From Paraburkholderia ginsengiterrae (GTDB taxonomy: Bacteria; Pseudomonadota; Gammaproteobacteria; Burkholderiales; Burkholderiaceae): 64,000 nucleotides of DNA. How positions within the stretch are numbered: the stretch's first letter is position 1; every line of letters begins with the position of its first letter. Shown in pieces: positions 58,489 to 64,000 of this stretch. The DNA lies in NCBI RefSeq assembly GCF_001645125.1, contig NZ_LXKA01000110.1:310001-374000 (forward strand), read 5' to 3'. The notes under the pieces were generated by a model. The model was not told the DNA's origin, ran no database searches, and saw nothing but the letters and a program-made list of their open reading frames with translations. A program made the position numbers and the translations under genes.

Positions 58489-61425
58489 TTACTCGTAGTC
58501 GGCGATCGGCACGCAGGAGCAGAACAGATTGCGGTCGCCGTACACGTTGTCCGCACGGCCGACCGGCGGCCAGTACTTCTTCGCGATCAGCGTCGGCAGC
58601 GGATACGCGGCGGTTTCGCGCGCATAGCCATGCTTCCAGTCGTTAGCGATCACCACGGCCGCGGTGTGCGGCGCGTGCTTCCGAGGATTGTCCTCGCGGT
58701 CCGAACGGCCTTCTTCCACCGCGCGGATTTCCTCGCGGATCGCGATCATCGCTTCAATGAAACGGTCGAGTTCTTCCTTCGATTCCGACTCGGTCGGCTC
58801 GACCATCAGCGTGCCCGGCACCGGGAAGCTCATGGTCGGCGCGTGGAAGCCGTAGTCGGCCAGACGCTTGGCGACGTCGTCCACGGTGATGCCGCTCGTG
58901 TCCTTGATCGGGCGCAGGTCCAGAATGCACTCGTGCGCGACCAGTCCGCCCGGGCCAGAATACAGCACCGGATAATGCGGGGCGAGCTTGTTCGCGACGT
59001 AGTTCGCGTTGAGGATCGCGGTTTCGGTTGCGGCGGTGAGATTCTTCGCGCCCATCATCGCGATGTACATCCATGAGATCGGCAGGATCGAAGCCGAACC
59101 GTACGGTGCGCCCGAGACGGCGCCAATGCCGTTCGGCGTGCGCTCATAACCCGACGAGATCTGGTTCGGCAGGAACTGCGCGAGGTGCGCGCCGACGGCG
59201 ACCGGACCGACGCCCGGTCCGCCGCCGCCGTGCGGAATGCAGAAGGTTTTGTGCAGGTTCAGGTGCGAGACGTCGCCGCCGAACTGGCCCGGCGCCGTCA
59301 GACCGACCATCGCGTTCATGTTCGCGCCGTCCACGTACACCTGGCCGCCGTGCGCATGCACGATGTCGCAGATTTCGCGGACGTTCTGCTCGAACACGCC
59401 GTGCGTGGACGGATACGTGATCATGATCGCCGCGAGTTTGTCGGCGTGCTGATCGGCCTTTTTGCGCAGATCTTCGATATCGACGTTGCCCTGCGCGTCG
59501 CACGCGACCACCACCACCTGCATGCCCGCCATCTGCGCCGACGCCGGGTTCGTGCCGTGCGCCGAGGCGGGAATCAGGCAGACGTTGCGATGCCCTTCAC
59601 CGCGCGACGCATGATAGGCGTGGATGATCAGCAAGCCGGCGTACTCGCCTTGCGAGCCGGCGTTCGGCTGCAGCGACACCGCAGCGTAGCCGGTCGCCGC
59701 GACCAGCATCGCTTCGAGCTGATCGATCATTTCGCGGTAGCCGACGGTTTGCTCCGCCGGTGCGAACGGGTGAATCTGGCCGAATTCGGGCCACGTGACC
59801 GGCAGCATTTCCGAGGTCGCGTTCAGCTTCATCGTGCACGAGCCGAGCGGGATCATCGAGCGGTCGAGCGCGAGATCCTTGTCCGACAGGCTGCGCAGAT
59901 AGCGCAGCATTTCCGTTTCCGAATGATGACGGTTGAACACATGGTGCGTGAGGTACGCGCTGGTGCGCTCGAGCGCGGCCGGCACCGATGAGGCGTTCGA
60001 GGCGGCAATCGCGGCGTCGAGCGTGTCGACTTGCGGCACGTCGCTGGCGAAGGCCGCTTGTGCGAACACAGCGAGCAGATCGGCCAGATCGTGGCGCGTG
60101 GTGGTTTCGTCGATCGACACGCCAACTTGCGTCGTACTCACGCGGCGCAGGTTGATGCGCTTCGCCGTGGCTGCGTCGAGCAGCGCTTGCGTGCGCGCGC
60201 CGGTGTCGAACGTGAGCGTGTCGAAGAAGGTCTCGTTGACGAGCGTGTAGCCGAGTTGCTTCGCGCCTTCTGCGAGCAGCGCGGCAATGCGGTTCACGCG
60301 CAGCGCGATCGCCTTCAGACCGTGCGGGCCATGATAGACCGCATACATGCTGGCCATGATCGCGAGCAGCGCTTGCGCGGTGCACACGTTCGAGGTCGCC
60401 TTCTCGCGGCGGATATGTTGTTCACGCGTTTGCAGCGCGAGGCGCAGCGCGGGATTGCCTTGCGCATCGACGGTCACGCCAACGAGGCGGCCCGGCATCT
60501 GGCGCTTGAATTCGTCGCGCACGGCGAGGTAAGCCGCGTGCGGGCCGCCGAAGCCCACCGGCACGCCAAAGCGCTGCGTATTGCCGACGGCCACGTCCGC
60601 GCCCCATTCGCCCGGCGGCGTGAGCACCGTCAGCGCGAGCAGATCGGCGGCGACCACCACGTGGCCGCCGGCTGCGTGGATGGCTTCGGTCAGCGCGCGG
60701 TAGTCGCGCACGTCGCCGTTCACGCCCGGGTATTGCAGCAGCACGCCGAACGCATTCGCGTTCGCGGCGTCCGCGGCCGGGCCCACTTTCACTTCGATGC
60801 CGACCGGCGTGGCGCGCGTTTTCACCACTTCGATGGTTTGCGGCAGCACGTCGTCCGCCACGAAGAAAACATTCGACTTCGGCTTGCCGATGCGCTGCAG
60901 CAGCGTCATGGCTTCAGCCGCGGCGGTGGCTTCGTCGAGCAGCGACGCGTTCGAGATCGCCAGACCGGTCAGGTCGACGACCATCTGCTGGAAGTTCAAG
61001 AGCGCTTCCAGACGGCCTTGCGAGATTTCCGGCTGATACGGCGTGTACGCGGTGTACCACGCCGGATTTTCCAGCACGTTGCGCAGGATCACCGTCGGTG
61101 TATGCGCGTTGTAATAGCCCTGCCCGATGTACGAGCGGAACACCTGGTTCTTGTCCGCGAGTTCACGCAGCGCGGCGAGCGCTTCGGCTTCGCTCTTCGG
61201 TTGCGCGAAGGGGCCGAGCGGCAGCGTTTCGGTGCGGCGGATCGTCTTCGGAATGACGGCGTCAATCAGCGCGGCGCGCGACGCGAAACCGAGGGCGTCG
61301 AGCATCGCCTGCTGGTCGGCCGCATCCGGGCCGATGTGCCGTTCGGCGAAGGCGTCATGCACTTCGAGCGCGGCGAGCGAGAGAGGAGTGCGGTTCATCA
61401 GACGATCCGGGTGTTCGAGCTTCAT
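58489..61425 (-). CDS. gcvP: Glycine dehydrogenase (decarboxylating), P protein
   Basis: The 978-residue single-chain P protein starts at ATG 61425 after AGGAA. It contains two homologous PLP domains. [22 protein letters not shown] opens the first, and [21 protein letters not shown] holds the PLP lysine near 720. It decarboxylates glycine and passes the aminomethyl group to the lipoyl arm of GcvH. It is the last glycine-cleavage gene of the riboswitch-controlled operon. Confidence 0.97.
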   Translation of the reverse strand: MKLEHPDRLMNRTPLSLAALEVHDAFAERHIGPDAADQQAMLDALGFASRAALIDAVIPKTIRRTETLPLGPFAQPKSEAEALAALRELADKNQVFRSYIGQGYYNAHTPTVILRNVLENPAWYTAYTPYQPEISQGRLEALLNFQQMVVDLTGLAISNASLLDEATAAAEAMTLLQRIGKPKSNVFFVADDVLPQTIEVVKTRATPVGIEVKVGPAADAANANAFGVLLQYPGVNGDVRDYRALTEAIHAAGGHVVVAADLLALTVLTPPGEWGADVAVGNTQRFGVPVGFGGPHAAYLAVRDEFKRQMPGRLVGVTVDAQGNPALRLALQTREQHIRREKATSNVCTAQALLAIMASMYAVYHGPHGLKAIALRVNRIAALLAEGAKQLGYTLVNETFFDTLTFDTGARTQALLDAATAKRINLRRVSTTQVGVSIDETTTRHDLADLLAVFAQAAFASDVPQVDTLDAAIAASNASSVPAALERTSAYLTHHVFNRHHSETEMLRYLRSLSDKDLALDRSMIPLGSCTMKLNATSEMLPVTWPEFGQIHPFAPAEQTVGYREMIDQLEAMLVAATGYAAVSLQPNAGSQGEYAGLLIIHAYHASRGEGHRNVCLIPASAHGTNPASAQMAGMQVVVVACDAQGNVDIEDLRKKADQHADKLAAIMITYPSTHGVFEQNVREICDIVHAHGGQVYVDGANMNAMVGLTAPGQFGGDVSHLNLHKTFCIPHGGGGPGVGPVAVGAHLAQFLPNQISSGYERTPNGIGAVSGAPYGSASILPISWMYIAMMGAKNLTAATETAILNANYVANKLAPHYPVLYSGPGGLVAHECILDLRPIKDTSGITVDDVAKRLADYGFHAPTMSFPVPGTLMVEPTESESKEELDRFIEAMIAIREEIRAVEEGRSDREDNPRKHAPHTAAVVIANDWKHGYARETAAYPLPTLIAKKYWPPVGRADNVYGDRNLFCSCVPIADYE

Positions 61426-61494
61426 GGGTGTTCCTGGCGGTGCGGCGCGCCATGCTTGATGGCCGCCGCACCTGACGGTTTAACGAATAGTGAA

Positions 61495-61875
61495 TCAGGC
61501 GCCGATCGACTTCGAGTACGCGTCGGCGTCAATCAGACGGTCTTGCGAGGCGCCCGCGGCCGGCTTGATCTTGAAGAGCCAGCTGTCATACGGCGAGCTG
61601 TTGACCTCATCCGGCGTGTCGGCCACGGCCGTGTTCGCTTCGATGATTTCGCCCGAGACCGGCGCGTAAATATCGGAGGCGGCTTTCACCGACTCGATCA
61701 CGGCGACGGTGTCGCCCGCGTCCACGGTCTTGCCCAGTGCCTGGACTTCGAAGAAGACGATGTCGCCGAGCGCTTCTTGCGCGTGGTCGGTAATACCGAC
61801 CGTCAGCGTGCCGTCCGCTTCGGTGCGGACCCATTCGTGCGATTCGGTGTATTTCAGATCGGCCGGGATGCTCAT
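61495..61875 (-). CDS. gcvH: Glycine cleavage system H protein
   Basis: The 126-residue carrier starts at ATG 61875 after AGGAG. Lipoylation occurs on Lys64 in [49 protein letters not shown] is the standard front half. It shuttles the aminomethyl group among P, T and L proteins. It sits 65 bp after gcvT and 69 bp before gcvP. Confidence 0.97.
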   Translation of the reverse strand: MSIPADLKYTESHEWVRTEADGTLTVGITDHAQEALGDIVFFEVQALGKTVDAGDTVAVIESVKAASDIYAPVSGEIIEANTAVADTPDEVNSSPYDSWLFKIKPAAGASQDRLIDADAYSKSIGA

Positions 61876-61940
61876 CGGATGCTCCTATGCGGTGTGATTC
61901 GGTAAGAACTTAAAAGTGAATTGACGCACGCGCCGGCTGC

Positions 61941-63059
61941 TTAAACCGCGAGCACTTTACCGTTGCGTACGAACGGCAGTTTTACCACGCTTGCGGGAAC
62001 GTTCTTGTCACGAATCTGAACGTGAACGGTGTCGCCCGGCTGCACGCCCTTGGGGACGCGCGCGAAGGCGATCGATTCCTGCATGGTCGGTGAAAAAGTG
62101 CCGCTGGTAATTTCGCCTTCGCCGTGCGGCGTGACGACTTTCTGATGCGCGCGCAGCACGCCTGCCGCCTTGCCGTTCTCCTTCAGGAGAATCAAGCCGA
62201 CGAACGCAGCCTGCGAGCCATTTGCTTCAAGCTTGCCCTTGCCCACGAAGTCGCGCGGCGCGGTGAGGTCGACGGTCCAGGCAAGGCCGGCGTCGAGCGG
62301 CGAGACGTTGTCGTCCATGTCCTGGCCGTACAGATTCATGCCGGCTTCTAGGCGCAGCGTGTCGCGCGCGCCGAGACCGGCCGGGCGCACGCCTTGCGCC
62401 TGCAGCGCGTTCCACAGCGCGATCACCTGATCTGCCGGGACGATGATTTCGAAGCCGTCTTCCCCGGTGTAGCCGGTGCGGGCGACCGTCAGCTCGCCGA
62501 ACGGCGTGCCTTCGACACGCGCGGCGTTGAAGGGCTTGAGTGCTTCGGTGGCGGCGCGCGTGGCGGGCACGGTTTGCCAGAATTTTTCGCGCGCGTTCGG
62601 GCCTTGAACGGCGACGATCGCGTAATCGCGGCGCGGCGTGATGGTCAGGCCGAAGCCGCCTTCGGCGTTGAGCTGGCCGAACCAGGCGATGTCTTTGTCG
62701 GCGGTGCCGGCGTTGACGACCAGGCGGAAGTGATCTTCACCGAAGTAATAGACGATCAGGTCGTCGATCACGCCGCCGTTCGGGTTCAGCAGGCAGGAAT
62801 AGAGCGCGCGGCCAGGCGTTTGCAGCTTGGCGACGTTATTGGCGAGCGCGTACTCGAAAAAGGCGCGCACGCGCTCGCCGGTGAAATCGACGACGCACAT
62901 GTGCGAGACGTCGAACATGCCGGCGTCGGTGCGCACGGCGCGGTGTTCGTCGATCTGCGAGCCGTAGTTGACAGGCATGTCCCAGCCGCCGAAATCGACC
63001 ATGCGGGCATTGAGCGCACGATGGGTGGCGTTGAGCGGGGTGTGTTTGAGTTCGGTCAT
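61941..63059 (-). CDS. gcvT: Aminomethyltransferase, glycine cleavage T protein
   Basis: Started at ATG 63059 (372 residues, [13 protein letters not shown]); 15 upstream residues were excluded. [24 protein letters not shown] and [15 protein letters not shown] are the folate-site regions, with Asp in the KD/GxxD-type TGEDGFEII segment. It makes methylene-tetrahydrofolate and ammonia. It is the first gene of the operon and lies 84 bp after the tandem glycine riboswitch. Confidence 0.96.
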   Translation of the reverse strand: MTELKHTPLNATHRALNARMVDFGGWDMPVNYGSQIDEHRAVRTDAGMFDVSHMCVVDFTGERVRAFFEYALANNVAKLQTPGRALYSCLLNPNGGVIDDLIVYYFGEDHFRLVVNAGTADKDIAWFGQLNAEGGFGLTITPRRDYAIVAVQGPNAREKFWQTVPATRAATEALKPFNAARVEGTPFGELTVARTGYTGEDGFEIIVPADQVIALWNALQAQGVRPAGLGARDTLRLEAGMNLYGQDMDDNVSPLDAGLAWTVDLTAPRDFVGKGKLEANGSQAAFVGLILLKENGKAAGVLRAHQKVVTPHGEGEITSGTFSPTMQESIAFARVPKGVQPGDTVHVQIRDKNVPASVVKLPFVRNGKVLAV

Positions 63060-63142
63060 GGGGCCTCGGGCATCTCGCGAAACAAAAAAGGGCATGCGCC
63101 GCAACGCCTCGCGGCGTGCTGCCTGCGAGCGTGGTGCTGCAT

Positions 63143-63425
63143 GACCCCTCTGTCCTCGATACCTGAGAGATTGCGCCGCCGTGAGAACGTGAATTCGTCA
63201 CGGTGAAACGCGCGCCCCTTCGGTGGGCAGCCTGCCAGATCTGCATGTTTGAACGATGCAGACGGCTACTGCCGCTCTCCAGAGTGCGAAAAACCGCTGC
63301 CTTGATGCTGCTTCAACGCGGGGTTTTTCGACGCGGTCGGTCCTTTTGCCTGAGAGTTTGCGGGTGTGCCCCTTCGGCGGCGCGGCCTGCGGTGATTAGC
63401 GGCCAGCGCGCTCTCCCGACGCGTG
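63143..63425 (-). ncRNA. Tandem glycine riboswitch controlling gcvTHP
   Basis: Read leftward, aptamer 1 (about 63425-63331) has GGGAGAG, GCCGAAGGGGCA and CTCTCAGGCAAAAGGACCGA; aptamer 2 (about 63286-63143) has GGAGAG, CCACCGAAGGGGC and CTCTCAGGTATCGAGGACAGAGG. These are the conserved glycine-aptamer cores. The linker of about 45 nt contains a nine-base inverted repeat, longer than usual. Glycine binding would raise gcvTHP expression. No T tract lies between aptamer 2 and gcvT, so control is probably at translation. Confidence 0.92.
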
Positions 63426-63512
63426 CGGCGAATGTACGCGAGGGCCGGGGGCTTGTCAATTAAAGGCCCCCCGGAGGCGCGCCGGGGCCGGCGCGGCGCT
63501 TGCGCGGAGCTC

Positions 63513-63544
63513 AAAAAAAAGCGCGGGACGTCATGCCCGCGCTT
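63513..63544 (-). terminator. Leftward intrinsic terminator after the lipoprotein gene
   Basis: On the minus strand AAGCGCGGG (63544-63536) pairs with CCCGCGCTT (63527-63519) around eight bases and continues into a T tract (63520-63513). It isolates the riboswitch promoter from the upstream gene. Confidence 0.88.
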
Positions 63545-63574
63545 ATTTCTGCTTCGGTGCCTGGACTGGCGCGC

Positions 63575-63934
63575 TTATTCCCCGATGGCGTGAGCCGCGT
63601 TGTCCAGTTCCTGGTTCAGCACGCGCTGTTCGTCGCCGGACAGGCCGCCGCCGTGTTGCGCGGCCATGTCGTGCGCTTCCTGGCGGATCACGTCGAGGCG
63701 ATGATGCAGCGCACCGCCTTGCGGGGGCGGGTAATAGCCCTGATTCACGCGATTGTCGATACGGCGCCCGAGATTGTCGATGCGGCCGTCGACCTGAAAG
63801 AGACGCTGCTGCGCGATCTGCTGCGGGTTAGGGCGCGGCGCCGGTGCTGGTGCGGGTTGAGTCGGCGCCACCACGCAGGCGGCGAGTGAGCTGAGCAGGG
63901 CGCATGCGGCTAGCGCGCGGATGGTACGGGGCAT
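63575..63934 (-). CDS. Small lipoprotein of unknown function
   Basis: Started at ATG 63934 with CGGAG upstream (119 residues). The signal peptide has a lipobox LAAC at 17-20, so Cys20 is the predicted lipidation site. A Pro/Ala-rich linker (APTQPAPAPAPRPNP) precedes a polar helical part with RIDNLGRRIDNRVNQGYYPPPQ and VLNQELDNAA. Residue 21-22 are Val-Val, not Asp, so outer-membrane sorting is expected. I do not recognise the family; it resembles small Burkholderiaceae envelope lipoproteins with coiled-coil segments. Confidence 0.8.
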   Translation of the reverse strand: MPRTIRALAACALLSSLAACVVAPTQPAPAPAPRPNPQQIAQQRLFQVDGRIDNLGRRIDNRVNQGYYPPPQGGALHHRLDVIRQEAHDMAAQHGGGLSGDEQRVLNQELDNAAHAIGE

Positions 63935-64000
63935 GGACACTCCGGAAGTCGTTGTCGTTTTGTGGTGCTACTCGGGTAGCAACGGATGATGGCGTGATCG

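Noticed and set aside
60031-61905. Rightward 624-codon open frame opposite gcvP and gcvH
   Set aside because: Antisense shadow with Arg/His-rich composition; it crosses the gcvP-gcvH boundary.

Overview
The window is a compact, GC-rich chromosomal segment with no transposase, integrase, phage gene, tRNA, rRNA or CRISPR array that I could find. Gene content and protein wording (tandem glycine riboswitch before gcvTHP, mnmG-rsmG-parA-parB-atpIBEFHAGDC, a long PutA with an N-terminal ribbon-helix-helix domain, many branched-chain amino-acid type ABC transporters, a DUF3717-like small protein) point to a betaproteobacterium of the family Burkholderiaceae, most likely Burkholderia or Paraburkholderia, primary chromosome. 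Two perfect parS sites next to parAB suggest proximity to the replication origin. The species call is inference; no database was consulted.

Layout. 0-5.3 kb: YbdK-type carboxylate-amine ligase, a MarR regulator with a cysteine-rich tail, a class I glutamine amidotransferase, an old-yellow-enzyme oxidoreductase and a SET-domain protein with a lysine-rich tail. 5.3-10.6 kb: a TctD/TctE-like two-component pair, a DUF3717-like protein, phenylalanine hydroxylase with its pterin dehydratase (phhA-phhB) divergent from an AsnC/Lrp regulator, and a CYTH protein. 10.9-20.4 kb: LysR regulator divergent from a methylmalonate-semialdehyde dehydrogenase, a GMC oxidoreductase, and a complete five-gene LIV-type ABC transporter. 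20.9-27.4 kb: a second LIV-type system with two paralogous binding proteins, an extra-long LivH, a fused LivM-LivG and a LivF. 27.4-32 kb: parS-terminator, mnmG (with an internal parS), rsmG, parA, parB. 32.5-40.5 kb: the whole F1Fo ATP synthase operon. 40.5-48 kb: acyl-CoA ligase, a PheC-like cyclohexadienyl dehydratase, hemE and priA. 48-53.8 kb: two small membrane-protein genes not previously listed, putA with a putative PutA operator, and an orphan LIV-type binding protein. 53.9-64 kb, all leftward: a TPP enzyme, sdaA, an alginate-lyase-family protein, gcvP, gcvH, gcvT under a tandem glycine riboswitch, and a lipoprotein.

How the genes fit together. Much of the window serves amino-acid uptake and catabolism (phenylalanine, proline, serine, glycine, probably branched-chain amino acids), and the centre holds chromosome segregation and energy conversion. 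The glycine/serine block is coherent: glycine induces gcvTHP, whose methylene-THF can feed glycine-to-serine conversion, and SdaA turns serine into pyruvate.

Most interesting signals. (1) A 60-nt element placed at identical distance upstream of both atpG and atpC, folding into a hairpin with a compensatory base pair. (2) A parS site forming the centre of a perfect 34-bp palindrome that also serves as an intrinsic terminator, plus a second parS inside the mnmG coding sequence. (3) Two overlapping small membrane-protein genes divergent from putA across an inverted GTTGCA repeat. (4) A LivF whose Walker A lysine is arginine. (5) A glycine riboswitch whose two aptamers are separated by a terminator-like hairpin. 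Starts were moved from the longest possible ORF where a ribosome binding site or family knowledge favoured an internal codon.
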